Below, one piece after another: positions 18,396 through 27,443 of a stretch of DNA of 64,000 nucleotides. Positions within the stretch are counted from its first letter, which is position 1. Every line of letters starts with the position of its first letter. The notes beneath the pieces are model-generated. The model was not told where the DNA came from. It worked only from the letters and a program-made list of their open reading frames with translations, and ran no database searches. The stretch comes from Cellulomonas composti (GTDB lineage Bacteria > Actinomycetota > Actinomycetes > Actinomycetales > Cellulomonadaceae). The position numbers were made by a program, and so were the translations under genes. Location: assembly GCF_007990245.1 (NCBI RefSeq), contig NZ_BJWG01000005.1, positions 1 through 64,000 of the forward strand, given 5' to 3'.

Positions 18396-18469
18396 TGGGC
18401 CCGGCCGGGTTCGAACCGACGACCCCCGCGGTGTAAGCGCGGTGCTCTGACCAGCTGAGCTACAGGCCC
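18396..18469 (-). tRNA. tRNA-Val (anticodon TAC)
   Basis: It folds as a cloverleaf on the minus strand: acceptor GGGCCTG / CGGGCCC with A discriminator, D-arm GCTC...GAGC, anticodon stem CCGCG / CGCGG with loop CTTACAC, and T-loop TTCGAAC. The CCA end is not encoded. Confidence 0.95.
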
Positions 18470-18530
18470 CTGCCGACACGCACGACGCCGCCTCGACGGT
18501 CGGACAGCCTACCGGCCCGCGCGGTGTCCC

Positions 18531-18986
18531 TCAGAGGGAGGCCAGCGCCTCGCGGTAGGCCGACAGCGGGCGGGCCTGGCCGCGCGGGTTCACGACGCTC
18601 CAGCGCAGCACGCCCTCGGCGTCGACGAGGAATGAGCCGCGCAGTGCGTGGCCGCTCGCCTCGTCGAAGACGCCGTAGGCGCGTGCGGCCTCGCCGTGCG
18701 GCCAGAAGTCCGAGAGCAGGTCGAACGCGTAGCCCTCCTTCTCGGCCCACGCGCGCAGCGCGAACTTGGGGTCGCACGAGATGACGGCCAGGTGCACGCC
18801 GGCCGCCTGGAACGCCTCGAGGTTGTCGCGCAGCTCGCACAGCTCGCCGGTGCACGTCCCGGAGAACGCGAACGGGACGAACACGAGCACGACGGGAGTC
18901 CCCCGGAGCCCGCTCAGCGAGACGGGCGTGCCGTGCGTGTCGTCGAGCGTGAAGTCCGGTGCCGGCTCGCCGACCTGCGGGCTCAC
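18531..18986 (-). CDS. ahpE: Peroxiredoxin, AhpE-like
   Basis: A 151-residue thiol peroxidase that reduces peroxides via the peroxidatic Cys in FSGTCTGELCELRD (T-x-x-C context). It has the thioredoxin-fold start PAPDFTLDDTHG, and YGVFDEASGHALRGSFLVD matches one-cysteine AhpE-type enzymes. The GTG start overlaps the stop of the upstream DUF3052 gene by 4 nt, so the two are co-translated. The same pair lies beside aceE in mycobacteria. Confidence 0.92.
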   Translation of the reverse strand: MSPQVGEPAPDFTLDDTHGTPVSLSGLRGTPVVLVFVPFAFSGTCTGELCELRDNLEAFQAAGVHLAVISCDPKFALRAWAEKEGYAFDLLSDFWPHGEAARAYGVFDEASGHALRGSFLVDAEGVLRWSVVNPRGQARPLSAYREALASL

Positions 18987-19405
18987 TTGCCCCGACCCCG
19001 GCTCGCGAGCCGGGTCGCGGACCAGTCCGGGGCGATGGCGTAGGTGCCCATCGCGTGCAGGCCCGAGGTGGTGGCCGCCTCCTCGATGTCCGAGTGCGAC
19101 ACGTGGCCGTCGCGGCCCGCCTTCGGCGTCAGCACCCAGATGGGGCCGACGTCGTCGAGCGCCGACATCGCGTCCACGAGGTAGTCCGTGAGGTCGCCGT
19201 CGTCCTCCCGGAACCAGATGATGACCCCGTCCGTCACGTCGTCGTAGTCCTCGTCGACCAGGGACGTGCCCGTGGTCGCCTCGACCGCCGCGCGCAGCGC
19301 GTCGTCGACGTCGTCGTCGTAGCCGAACTCCTGGATCACCTGACCCGAGGTGAAACCCAGACGACCAATCGCCTGTCCGGCGGTGTCGTCCGTGCTGGAA
19401 GCCAC
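18983..19405 (-). CDS. DUF3052 family protein
   Basis: 140 residues from GTG 19405 (VASSTDDTAGQAIGRLGF). Conserved features of the family are an acidic FGYDDDVDDALR segment, DVTDGVIIWFREDDGDLTDYLVDA, GPIWVLTPKAGR and SHSDIEEAATTSGL. It is cytoplasmic and of unknown function. It is divergent from aceE across a 347-bp gap and coupled to the peroxiredoxin. This is a conserved actinobacterial arrangement. Confidence 0.9.
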   Translation of the reverse strand: MASSTDDTAGQAIGRLGFTSGQVIQEFGYDDDVDDALRAAVEATTGTSLVDEDYDDVTDGVIIWFREDDGDLTDYLVDAMSALDDVGPIWVLTPKAGRDGHVSHSDIEEAATTSGLHAMGTYAIAPDWSATRLASRGRGK

Positions 19406-19580
19406 GTCCCGACCGATCCCTTCCTCACGGCCGCCCACGGGCGACCTGCCGATGTCCGCACACCGTAGCCCACCGCACATGGCGCGGCCTGGCAAGACCA
19501 GGCCGGCGGACACGCCCGACGATCGCCCGGACGGACGTGCGCGAGCGCTTCGGAGCCGGTGCGCGCCCGGTGTCACGGAC

Positions 19581-19590
19581 GTCACGTGAC
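19581..19590. promoter_or_regulatory. Perfect palindrome in the aceE / DUF3052 intergenic region
   Basis: GTCACGTGAC is a perfect 10-bp palindrome with a CACGTG core, about 160 bp upstream of aceE. The 347-bp region 19406-19752 holds no gene and must contain divergent promoters. A regulator site is a reasonable guess, but a single short palindrome in GC-rich DNA is weak evidence. Confidence 0.3.
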
Positions 19591-19752
19591 CCGATACGGC
19601 TCCCGGTGTGACTTTATGAGCCCGACAGTCCGAGAATGGGGCCGAACACCCGCATCGTCCGCGCGGCAGCATGCTGCGCTCGACGAGCCGGGCCGACGAT
19701 GTGCGCCGAGGCCGCCAGGCCTCACGCGCGGACATAGAGCGAAGGAGCACCG

Positions 19753-22500
19753 GTGGCTTCGATCGAGGAGACGGGCCCGCTGATCGGCGGGCTGCTCAGC
19801 CAGGTACCGGACATCGACCCCGCCGAGACCGGTGAGTGGGTCGAGTCCCTCGACGGACTCATCGAGGACAAGGGCGGCCCCCGCGCGCGCTACGTGCTGA
19901 TGAGCATGTTGCGGCACGCCCGGGAGCGCAACGTCGCGATCCCGGCGTCGCTCAACACGCCGTACGTCAACACCATCGCGGTGCACAACGAGCCGTACTT
20001 CCCGGGCGACGAGGTCCTCGAGCGGCGCTACCGCTCGTGGAACCGCTGGAACGCGGCCGTCATGGTGACCCGCGCGCAGCGTCCCGGCATCGGGGTCGGC
20101 GGACACATCTCGTCGTACGCGTCCGTGGCGACGCTCTACGAGGTGGGCCTCAACCACTTCTTCCGCGGCAAGGACCACCCCGGCGGCGGCGACCAGGTCT
20201 ACTTCCAGGGCCACGCCTCCCCCGGCGTGTACTCGCGGGCGTACCTCGAGGGCCGGATGAGCGAGCACCAGCTCGACGGGTTCCGCCAGGAGCTGTCCCA
20301 CCCCGGCGGCGGCCTGCCGTCCTACCCGCACCCGCGCCTCGCGCCGGGCCTGTGGGAGTTCCCGACCGTGTCGATGGGCCTGGGCCCGTCGGGCGCGATC
20401 TACCAGGCGTGGACCAACCGCTACTTGCACAACCGCGGGATCAAGGACACCGACCAGCAGGACGTCTGGGCGTTCCTGGGCGACGGCGAGATGGACGAGC
20501 CCGAGTCGCGCGGCCTGATCCACCTCGCGGCGCAGCAGAACCTCGACAACCTCACGTTCGTCGTGAACTGCAACCTGCAGCGCCTCGACGGCCCGGTCCG
20601 CGGCAACGGCAAGATCATCCAGGAGCTCGAGGCCGAGTTCCGCGGCGCCGGCTGGAACGTCATCAAGGTCATCTGGGGCCGCGAGTGGGACGTCCTGCTC
20701 AACGCCGACAAGGACCGCGCACTCGTCCACCTCATGAACGTCACGCCCGACGGCGACTACCAGACGTACCGCGCCGAGAACGGCGCGTTCATCCGCGAGC
20801 ACTTCTTCGGGCGCGACCCGCGTACCAAGAAGCTCGTGGAGAACATGACCGACGACGAGATCTGGGCGCTCAAGCGCGGCGGCCACGACTACCGCAAGAT
20901 CTACGCGGCCTACAAGTCCGCGCGCGAGCACACCGGCGCGCCGACGGTCATCCTGGCGCACACGATCAAGGGCTACGGCCTGGGCTCGGGCTTCGCGGGC
21001 CGCAACGCGACCCACCAGATGAAGAAGCTCAAGATCGACGACCTCAAGACGCTGCGCGACACGTTGCACATCCCGTTCACGGACGCGCAGCTCGAGGAGA
21101 ACCCGTACCTGCCGCCGTACTACCACCCGGGCTTCGAGGACGAGTCGATCCAGTACATGCTCGAGCGCCGACGCCAGCTCGGCGGGTTCGTCCCCGAGCG
21201 CCGCACCGCGCACCGCGAGCTCGTCCTGCCCGAGGCGAAGTACTACGAAGGCCTCGCGAAGGGTTCGGGCCACCAGGAGGTCGCCACGACGATGGCGCTC
21301 GTGCGCCTCTTCAAGGACCTCCTCAAGGACAAGGAGTTCGGCCACCGCCTGGTGCCGATCATCCCCGACGAGGCGCGCACGTTCGGCCTGGACGCGATCT
21401 TCCCGAGCGCGAAGATCTTCAACACCGTGGGCCAGCACTACCTCGCGGTCGACCGCGAGCTCATGCTGAGCTACAAGGAGTCCGAGACCGGGCAGATCAT
21501 GCACACCGGCATCAACGAGGCCGGTTCCGCGTCCGCGTTCCAGGCCGTCGGCACGTCGTACGCGACGCACGGCGAACCCCTGGTGCCGTTCTACTTCTAC
21601 TACTCGATGTTCGGCTTCCAGCGCACGGGCGACCAGTTCTGGGCGGCCGGCGACCAGATGGCGCGCGGCTTCCTCATCGGCGCGACCGCGGGCCGCACGA
21701 CGCTGACCGGCGAGGGCCTGCAGCACGCCGACGGTCACTCGCCGCTGCTCGCTCAGACGATGCCGCACGTCGTGCACTACGACCCGGCGTACGGCTACGA
21801 GATCCGGCACATCGTCAAGGACGGCATCGAGCGCATGTACGCGCCCGACAACGGCGGCCGCGACCGTGACGTCATCTACTACCTCACGGTCTACAACGAG
21901 CCGATCGTGCAGCCGGCCGAGCCCGAGGGCGTCGACGTCGAGGGCATCCTGCGCGGCATCCACCTGCTCGCCCCCGCGGAGGGCGACGGGCCGCGCGCCC
22001 AGATCCTCGCGTCGGGTGTCGCGGTGGCGTGGGCGCTCGAGGCCCGTCAGCTGCTGGCCGACGACTGGGGCGTCCGCGCCGCGGTCTGGTCCGTCACGTC
22101 CTGGAACGAGCTGCGCCGGGACGGTCTCGCGGCCGACGAGCAGGCGTTCCTGCACCCCGGCGAGCCCGAGCGCGTGGCGTACCTGACGAGCAAGCTCGCG
22201 GGCGCCGAGGGTCCGTTCGTCGCGACGACGGACTACAACCACCTGGTGGCCGATCAGGTCCGCCAGTGGGTGCCCGGCCAGTACGCGACGCTCGGTGCCG
22301 ACGGCTTCGGGTTCTCCGACACCCGCGCCGCCGCCCGCCGGCACTTCAAGATCGACGGCCCGTCGACCGCGGTGCGCGTGCTGCAGCAGCTCGCGCGCGC
22401 TGGTGCGGTCGCGCCCGACGTGCCCGCTCAGGCGATCGAGCGCTACCGGCTCCACGACGTCAACGCCGGCACCTCCGGCAACACAGGCGGCGACAGCTAA
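19753..22500 (+). CDS. aceE: Pyruvate dehydrogenase E1 component, homodimeric type
   Basis: 915 residues, normal for the family. It decarboxylates pyruvate with thiamine diphosphate and passes the acetyl group to the E2 lipoyl domain. The thiamine-Mg motif [12 protein letters not shown]...[15 protein letters not shown] is at about residues 245-285; [10 protein letters not shown], the catalytic-histidine region [12 protein letters not shown] and the C-terminal transketolase-like domain are also clear. GTG 19753 follows GCGAAGGAGCACC, a good ribosome site. No E2 or E3 gene is adjacent. It is followed by palindromic repeats rather than an obvious terminator. Confidence 0.97.
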   Translation: MASIEETGPLIGGLLSQVPDIDPAETGEWVESLDGLIEDKGGPRARYVLMSMLRHARERNVAIPASLNTPYVNTIAVHNEPYFPGDEVLERRYRSWNRWNAAVMVTRAQRPGIGVGGHISSYASVATLYEVGLNHFFRGKDHPGGGDQVYFQGHASPGVYSRAYLEGRMSEHQLDGFRQELSHPGGGLPSYPHPRLAPGLWEFPTVSMGLGPSGAIYQAWTNRYLHNRGIKDTDQQDVWAFLGDGEMDEPESRGLIHLAAQQNLDNLTFVVNCNLQRLDGPVRGNGKIIQELEAEFRGAGWNVIKVIWGREWDVLLNADKDRALVHLMNVTPDGDYQTYRAENGAFIREHFFGRDPRTKKLVENMTDDEIWALKRGGHDYRKIYAAYKSAREHTGAPTVILAHTIKGYGLGSGFAGRNATHQMKKLKIDDLKTLRDTLHIPFTDAQLEENPYLPPYYHPGFEDESIQYMLERRRQLGGFVPERRTAHRELVLPEAKYYEGLAKGSGHQEVATTMALVRLFKDLLKDKEFGHRLVPIIPDEARTFGLDAIFPSAKIFNTVGQHYLAVDRELMLSYKESETGQIMHTGINEAGSASAFQAVGTSYATHGEPLVPFYFYYSMFGFQRTGDQFWAAGDQMARGFLIGATAGRTTLTGEGLQHADGHSPLLAQTMPHVVHYDPAYGYEIRHIVKDGIERMYAPDNGGRDRDVIYYLTVYNEPIVQPAEPEGVDVEGILRGIHLLAPAEGDGPRAQILASGVAVAWALEARQLLADDWGVRAAVWSVTSWNELRRDGLAADEQAFLHPGEPERVAYLTSKLAGAEGPFVATTDYNHLVADQVRQWVPGQYATLGADGFGFSDTRAAARRHFKIDGPSTAVRVLQQLARAGAVAPDVPAQAIERYRLHDVNAGTSGNTGGDS

Positions 22501-22536
22501 CCCCACCTCCCCCCTTCCGCCCCGTGCACCCGTCGG

Positions 22537-22596
22537 TGCAGGGATGGATGCAGAGTCCAGCGGGTGCACCCGCCGGCACCTGCACCCATGCCTGCA
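22537..22596. repeat. 60-bp palindromic element, copy 8
   Basis: The left arm TGCAGGGATGGATGCAG is at 22537-22553 and the right arm CTGCACCCATGCCTGCA at 22580-22596. The centre holds GCGGGTGCACCCGC, a perfect 14-bp inner palindrome. It lies 36 bp after the aceE stop, between convergent genes. It has the same length and arms as the cluster near 1300-2125, more than 20 kb away. Confidence 0.85.
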
Positions 22597-22601
22597 CCGA
22601 C

Positions 22602-22696
22602 GGGCCCGCCCGGCGTGGATGGGCCTGCCCGGCGTGGATGGGCCTGCCCGGCGTGGATGGGCCTGCCCGGCGTGGACGGGCCTGCCCGGTGTGGGT
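22602..22696. repeat. 19-bp minisatellite, about five units
   Basis: The unit GGGCCTGCCCGGCGTGGAT recurs with its GGCGTGGAT part at 22612, 22631, 22650, 22669 and (degenerate) 22688, exactly 19 bp apart. It lies between palindrome copies 8 and 9. Together with them it fills the 375-bp space 22501-22875, where I see no gene. Confidence 0.9.
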
Positions 22697-22763
22697 GCGC
22701 CCGGTGCGGGTCAGCGGTGTGGGTGGTTGGCGGTGCGTCGCAGCTCACCTTCCGGGCCGTGGC

Positions 22764-22823
22764 TGCAGGGATGGATGCAGAGTCCGGCGGGTGCACCCGC
22801 CGACACCTGCACCCATGCCTGCA
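22764..22823. repeat. 60-bp palindromic element, copy 9
   Basis: The arms are at 22764-22780 and 22807-22823, with the inner palindrome GCGGGTGCACCCGC. It is nearly identical to copy 8. It ends 52 bp before the stop of the minus-strand gene at 22876. Confidence 0.85.
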
Positions 22824-22875
22824 CCGACGGGAGCTGACGGGAGCTGCGGGGGCGGGTGGGGCGGCGGGGGGTCGG

Positions 22876-23562
22876 TCAGGTGCCGGGGATCGACTGTTCG
22901 GCCTCGGCGAGCGTGCGCACCAGTTCCTCGCGCAGCGGGGCGACCGCCTTGCGGTCGGGGTGCAGGTCGAGAGCGGCGATGTGCTGCTTGGCCTCGAGCG
23001 GCCGGCCGGCCTCGATCGAGGCGAGCACGAGCTCGCGCGCGACCTCCGGCACGTGCTCGCGCGGGCGCCAGTGGCCGACGCCGAGCCCGAGCGCCTCGAC
23101 CGGCTGACCCGCCGACCGCAGCAGCGCGAGCCCCGCGACGAGAGCCTGGCCCGACGGGTCGCGCTCGGCCGCGGTCGTCAGACGACGCAGCGTGCCCTCG
23201 TGGTCGTCGCGCACCGAGAGCCGAGCGACCTCGATGAGCGGGTACCACGCGCGCGGGTTGCCCGCGAGCTCCTCGCCGAGCGCCCAGACCGCGAGGTCAG
23301 CAGCCCTCTGGCGCTCGACCTCGTCCTGGGGGGCGGTGAGCGGGTCGCCGTCCGGACCGGTCTCGGCGGCGCGCCTGCGCACGATCTCGGCGAGCGCCAT
23401 GAACGCGCGTTCGTTGTTCGGATCGTCGCTCAGCATCGAGCGCAAGGCGTCCTCGTGGAGCGTGTCGCCGCGGCGCGCCGACGAGGTGGGACGCCGTGCG
23501 CCGACGGTCGACGCCGAGGACGGTCGGCGCATGAGCTGGCGTAGTCGTGGCAGAAGAGCCAT
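22876..23562 (-). CDS. Conserved helical (TPR-like) protein of unknown function
   Basis: 228 residues, almost entirely alpha-helical. Repeated helix pairs such as DPNNERAFMALAEIV, GNPRAWYPLIEVARLSV and GRPLEAKQHIAALDLHPD suggest tetratricopeptide-type repeats. A basic N-terminal 30 residues is low-complexity. There are no catalytic motifs and no signal peptide. It is divergent from the PucR-type regulator (126 bp apart) and convergent with aceE. I do not know its role. Confidence 0.75.
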   Translation of the reverse strand: MALLPRLRQLMRRPSSASTVGARRPTSSARRGDTLHEDALRSMLSDDPNNERAFMALAEIVRRRAAETGPDGDPLTAPQDEVERQRAADLAVWALGEELAGNPRAWYPLIEVARLSVRDDHEGTLRRLTTAAERDPSGQALVAGLALLRSAGQPVEALGLGVGHWRPREHVPEVARELVLASIEAGRPLEAKQHIAALDLHPDRKAVAPLREELVRTLAEAEQSIPGT

Positions 23563-23687
23563 GCAGCGACCCTAGCCTCTGCACGCCGCACCTACAGGCC
23601 GGACGGTCGTCCGACAGCCCGCCGGGACGCTCGCGAGCCAGGCTCCGGATTGTCGACTTCCCACAACTGCCGTCCTATGCTCGCCCC

Positions 23688-24962
23688 ATGGCGACCACGT
23701 CGGGGACGACCCCCGCCCCCGCGTCCGGGATGACCGTCGGACGCGCCGAGGCCCAGTCGTCGACGGCACGGTCCACCTCACGTCCGACCGCACGTTCGGC
23801 CGAGCGAGGCGCCTCGTCCGAGACCCAGCGTCGGGTGCGTGAGGGCGCGGGCCTGCTCGCCGCGGCTGCCATGCGCCGCCTCGACGCCGACCTGGAGTGG
23901 TACCGCGCGCTGCCGGCGGAGGAGCGCTCGTGGGTCGGCATGGTCGCCCAGGCCGGCATCTCGGCCTTCATCGCCTGGTTCGCGGACTCGACGCGCCCGC
24001 CGCACGGTGTGGGCGACATCTTCGCGGGCGCGCCGCCCGAGCTGACGCGCTCGATCTCGTTGCAGCACACGCTTCACCTGGTGCGCGTCGTCGTCGACGT
24101 CGTCGAGTCCAACGCGGACCGGCTGGCCGCGCCGGGCGACGAGCGCGAGCTGCGCGAGGCGGTCCTGCTGTACTCGCGTGAGGTGGCGTTCTCCGCGGCT
24201 GAGGTCTACGCACGTGCCGCGGAGGTCCGCGGCGCCTGGGACGCCCGGCTCGAGGCGCTCGTCGTGGACGCGCTGGTCCGCGGCGACGTCGACGACTCGA
24301 TGCGCTCGCGCGTCGCGGCGCTGGGCTGGAGCGGTCGCGGCTCCGCGCTCGTGCTCGTCGGGACGTCGAGCGCGCCGTACGACGAGGTCCGGGCGGCCGA
24401 GCTGCGGCGCGCCACGCGCCGGGCCTCCGACGACGCGCTCGTCGGGATCCACGGCGAGCGCCTCGTCGTGTTCCTCGGCGGCGTCGGCGACCTCACGGCG
24501 GCCGCGCACACCCTGGTCCCCCGCTTCGGGCCCGGTCCGGTGGTCATCGGGCCGGTCGTCTCCGGGATCGCGGAGACCGCCCGATCGGTGCGCGCCGCGA
24601 TCGCGGGTCTGCAGGCCTGCGCGGCCTGGCCGCAGGCGCCGCGACCGGTGCTGGCCGACGACCTGCTCCCCGAGCGTGTGCTCGTCGGCGACGCGCTGGC
24701 CCGCCGCACGCTCGTCGCCCAGGCGTACGAGCCGCTCGCCGCGAGCCAGGGGGCACTGCTCGACACGCTGTCCGCCTACCTGGGCGCGGGCCGTTCGCTC
24801 GAGGCCGCCGCACGCGGGCTGTTCGTGCACCCGAACACCGTGCGGTACCGCCTCAAGCGCGTCGCGGACGTGACCGGCTGGGACCCGCTCGACCCGCGCG
24901 AGTCCTACGTGCTGCAGACGGCGCTGGCTGTCGGACGCCTGGACGCCCGTCCGCGGGCCTGA
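23688..24962 (+). CDS. PucR-family transcriptional regulator of the FAS-II cluster
   Basis: 424 residues. The C terminus has the CdaR/PucR helix-turn-helix: LLDTLSAYLGAGRSLEAAARGLFVHPNTVRYRLKRVADVTGWDP (described by its key elements NTVRYRLKR and GRSLEAAA). The central part (about 200-340) is a GGDEF-like degenerate domain, and the N-terminal 50 residues are Ser/Thr/Ala-rich. A homologous gene sits between aceE and fabD in mycobacteria, so it probably controls the following fatty-acid genes. ATG 23688 is chosen; fabD starts 100 bp downstream of its stop. Confidence 0.88.
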   Translation: MATTSGTTPAPASGMTVGRAEAQSSTARSTSRPTARSAERGASSETQRRVREGAGLLAAAAMRRLDADLEWYRALPAEERSWVGMVAQAGISAFIAWFADSTRPPHGVGDIFAGAPPELTRSISLQHTLHLVRVVVDVVESNADRLAAPGDERELREAVLLYSREVAFSAAEVYARAAEVRGAWDARLEALVVDALVRGDVDDSMRSRVAALGWSGRGSALVLVGTSSAPYDEVRAAELRRATRRASDDALVGIHGERLVVFLGGVGDLTAAAHTLVPRFGPGPVVIGPVVSGIAETARSVRAAIAGLQACAAWPQAPRPVLADDLLPERVLVGDALARRTLVAQAYEPLAASQGALLDTLSAYLGAGRSLEAAARGLFVHPNTVRYRLKRVADVTGWDPLDPRESYVLQTALAVGRLDARPRA

Positions 24963-24992
24963 GATCGGGCGCGCGTCTTTGTAGGACACGCA

Positions 24993-25013
24993 CAAGGTGC
25001 CTGACGAACCTTG
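24993..25013. promoter_or_regulatory. Candidate operator upstream of fabD
   Basis: CAAGGT at 24993-24998 and ACCTTG at 25008-25013 form a perfect 6-bp inverted repeat with a 9-bp spacer, 50 bp before the fabD start. A second, imperfect dyad (CTTTGT...ACAAGG) overlaps it on the left. Its location suggests a binding site for the PucR-type regulator encoded just upstream; that assignment is inference. Confidence 0.4.
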
Positions 25014-25062
25014 GTACCCGGCGCGACCGGGTCGCGTGGCGCCCGGCGGGCAGAGTTGACGC

Positions 25063-26031
25063 GTGCTCGTCGTCGTCTGCCCCGGTCAGGGTGCCCAGTC
25101 CCCCGGCATGCTCGCCCCCTGGCTCGAGCTGCCCGCCGTCGCGGCGAGCCTCGAGCGCGCGGCCGCTGTCACCGGCATCGACCTGGTGGCGCACGGCACC
25201 ACGTCGGACGCCGACACGATCCGGGACACCGCGGTCGCCCAGCCGCTGCTCGTCGCGTCCGCGCTCGCAAGCCTGCGCGCGGTCCTGGGCACCGACGGCC
25301 CGCTCGACGTCACCGGCCAGACGGACGCGGTCGCAGGCCACTCCGTCGGCGAGCTCGCCGCGGCCGCGATCGCCGGCGTCCTGACCGAGGACGACGCGCT
25401 GCGCCTCGTCGCGGTGCGCGGTGCGGCGATGGCCCGGGCCGCGGCCACCACACCGACCGGCATGTGCGCCGTGCTCGGCGGCGACCCCGACGAGGTCGCG
25501 ACGACGCTCGCCGCGCACCGGCTCGTCGCCGCGAACGTCAACGGCGGCGGCCAGGTCGTCGCCGCCGGCACGCTCGAGGCGATCGCGGCGTTCGCCGCCG
25601 CACCGCCGGCGCGGGCCCGCGTCGTGCCGCTGCAGGTCGCCGGGGCGTTCCACACCGAGCACATGGCGCCCGCGGTCGCCGAGCTGCGCGCAGCCGCCGC
25701 GGCTGTCGCACCGGTCGACCCGGCCGTCGCGCTCCTGACGAACTCCGACGGCTCCGTCGTGCAGTCCGGCGCCCGTGCGCTCGAGCTGATCGTCGCGCAG
25801 GTGGCGCACCCGGTTCGCTGGGACCTGTGCCAGGCCACCCTCGTCGGACTCGGTGTGACGGGTCTGCTCGAGCTCGCCCCCGGAGGTGTGCTCACGGGAC
25901 TCGCCCGGCGTACGCTGCCCGGGGTCGAGACGGTCGCCGTCAAGACCCCCGCCGACCTGGACGCGGCCCGCGACCTCGTGAGCCGCCACGCCGGTACCCG
26001 CACCCCGAGCCAGCAGGAGCAGCCCTCGTGA
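25063..26031 (+). CDS. fabD: Malonyl-CoA:ACP transacylase
   Basis: 322 residues. It loads malonyl groups onto acyl carrier protein for fatty-acid elongation. The nucleophile elbow is GHSVGEL near residue 93; PGQGAQ occurs at the N terminus, the arginine is in the VRGAAMARA region, and the catalytic histidine is in GAFHTEHM near 200. The GTG start at 25063 is the first residue of the conserved LVVVCPGQG strand. It is first of the operon fabD-fabH-acpP-fabF, with its stop overlapping the fabH start (GTGA). Confidence 0.95.
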   Translation: MLVVVCPGQGAQSPGMLAPWLELPAVAASLERAAAVTGIDLVAHGTTSDADTIRDTAVAQPLLVASALASLRAVLGTDGPLDVTGQTDAVAGHSVGELAAAAIAGVLTEDDALRLVAVRGAAMARAAATTPTGMCAVLGGDPDEVATTLAAHRLVAANVNGGGQVVAAGTLEAIAAFAAAPPARARVVPLQVAGAFHTEHMAPAVAELRAAAAAVAPVDPAVALLTNSDGSVVQSGARALELIVAQVAHPVRWDLCQATLVGLGVTGLLELAPGGVLTGLARRTLPGVETVAVKTPADLDAARDLVSRHAGTRTPSQQEQPS

Positions 26032-27032
26032 CGCGTCCAACCCTCGCGCAGTCCACCGGCCCCGCGTTCACGCGGATCCTCGGCCTCGGCGCCGTCCGCG
26101 GCGAGAACCTCGTCCCGAACGACGACCTCGTCGGCCCGATCGAGTCCTCCGACGAGTGGATCCGCCAGCGCACCGGCATCGTCACGCGCACGCGCGCCGG
26201 CGCCGGGACGGACGTGCTCGACCTGGCCGAGGTCGCCGCGAAGCGAGCGCTCGAGTCGGCGGGGCTCACGGGTGCCGACATCGACGCGGTGATCCTCTCG
26301 ACGGTCACCTACTTCCACCAGACGCCCGCCGGGGCCGCGATCATCGCGGACCGCATCGGCGCGACGCCCGCCGCGGCGTTCGACATCTCGGCCGCGTGCG
26401 CGGGCTACTGCTACGGGATCGGCCAGGCGGACGCGCTAGTGCGCGCCGGCACCGCCCGCAACGTCCTGGTCATCGGCGCGGAGAAGATGAGCGACTTCGT
26501 CGACCCGACGGACCGCAGCATCTCGTTCCTGCTCGGCGACGGCGCGGGCGCGGTCGTCGTCGGACCGTCGGACACGCCCGGCATCGGCCCGACGGTCTGG
26601 GGCTCGGACGGCGGTCAGTCGCAGGCGATCCGCCAGACGCACTCGTGGCAGGCCGCCACCGACGAGGGCCTCGGCTGGCCGACGCTGCGCCAGGAGGGCC
26701 AGTCGGTCTTCAAGTGGGCCGTCTGGCAGATGGCCCCCGTCGCGCAGAAGGCGCTCGACGCCGCGGGGATCACGGCCGACCAGCTCGACGCGTTCATCCC
26801 CCACCAGGCGAACATGCGGATCATCGACCAGATGATCAAGCAGCTCAAGCTGCCCGAGTCGGTGGTGGTCGCACGCGACATCGCCGACACCGGCAACACC
26901 TCTGCCGCGTCGATCCCGCTCGCCACCGAGCGTCTGATCCGCGAGGGTCAGGTCTCCTCCGGGGCGCTCGCGCTGCAGATCGGCTTCGGCGCCGGCCTCG
27001 TGTACGCCGCGCAGGTCGTCGTCCTGCCCTGA
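26028..27032 (+). CDS. fabH: 3-oxoacyl-ACP synthase III
   Basis: 334 residues. It condenses an acyl-CoA primer with malonyl-ACP to start fatty-acid synthesis. The Cys-His-Asn triad is visible in DISAACAGYCYG, IPHQANMRI and DTGNTSAAS, and the product ends with the typical GFGAGLVYAAQVV. The primer (acetyl or branched-chain CoA) is not predictable here. The GTG start overlaps the fabD stop by 4 nt. Mycobacterial equivalents place fabH elsewhere, so the compact fabD-fabH-acpP-fabF order is the Streptomyces/Micrococcales type. Confidence 0.95.
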   Translation: MTRPTLAQSTGPAFTRILGLGAVRGENLVPNDDLVGPIESSDEWIRQRTGIVTRTRAGAGTDVLDLAEVAAKRALESAGLTGADIDAVILSTVTYFHQTPAGAAIIADRIGATPAAAFDISAACAGYCYGIGQADALVRAGTARNVLVIGAEKMSDFVDPTDRSISFLLGDGAGAVVVGPSDTPGIGPTVWGSDGGQSQAIRQTHSWQAATDEGLGWPTLRQEGQSVFKWAVWQMAPVAQKALDAAGITADQLDAFIPHQANMRIIDQMIKQLKLPESVVVARDIADTGNTSAASIPLATERLIREGQVSSGALALQIGFGAGLVYAAQVVVLP

Positions 27033-27097
27033 GTCCCGGTCAGCCGCCCGGGCTGTACCGTTCCGTCCGACCCGTTCCCAACCCAAGGAGCAACCCG

Positions 27098-27346
27098 ATG
27101 GCTTACACCGAGCAGGAGATCCTCTCCGGCCTGGCCGAGATCGTCGCCGAGGAGACCGGCCTGCCGGCCGACGCCGTGCAGCTCGACAAGTCCTTCACGG
27201 ACGACCTCGACATCGACTCGCTGTCGATGATGACGATCGTCACCCTCGCCGAGGAGAAGTTCGACGTGCGCATCCCCGACGACGAGGTCAAGAACCTCGC
27301 GACCGTCGGCGACGCCGTGACCTTCATCGCCGGTTCGCAGGCCTGA
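27098..27346 (+). CDS. acpP: Acyl carrier protein
   Basis: 82 residues, acidic, with the phosphopantetheine attachment serine in DIDSLSMMTIV (D-S-L). It carries growing acyl chains for the neighbouring FabD, FabH and FabF. ATG 27098 is preceded by CAAGGAGCAACCCG, a strong ribosome site, as expected for a highly expressed gene. It lies 65 bp after fabH and 97 bp before fabF. Confidence 0.97.
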   Translation: MAYTEQEILSGLAEIVAEETGLPADAVQLDKSFTDDLDIDSLSMMTIVTLAEEKFDVRIPDDEVKNLATVGDAVTFIAGSQA

Positions 27347-27443
27347 GCACCACCCGCCGCCGGCCGGTCCGTCCGCAGCGCCCAGCGCTCGACGGACCAG
27401 CCGGCGGAACACCGTCGCACCACCTCACGACCAGGAGCATCAG

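Noticed and set aside
19582..22569. 995-codon minus-strand frame
   Set aside because: Antisense of aceE, which has clear thiamine diphosphate motifs in the plus frame.
22501..22875. Small proteins from frames translating the 19-bp repeat (repeats of WMGLPGVDGPARRG type)
   Set aside because: Low-complexity product of a minisatellite, no start signals, no family.
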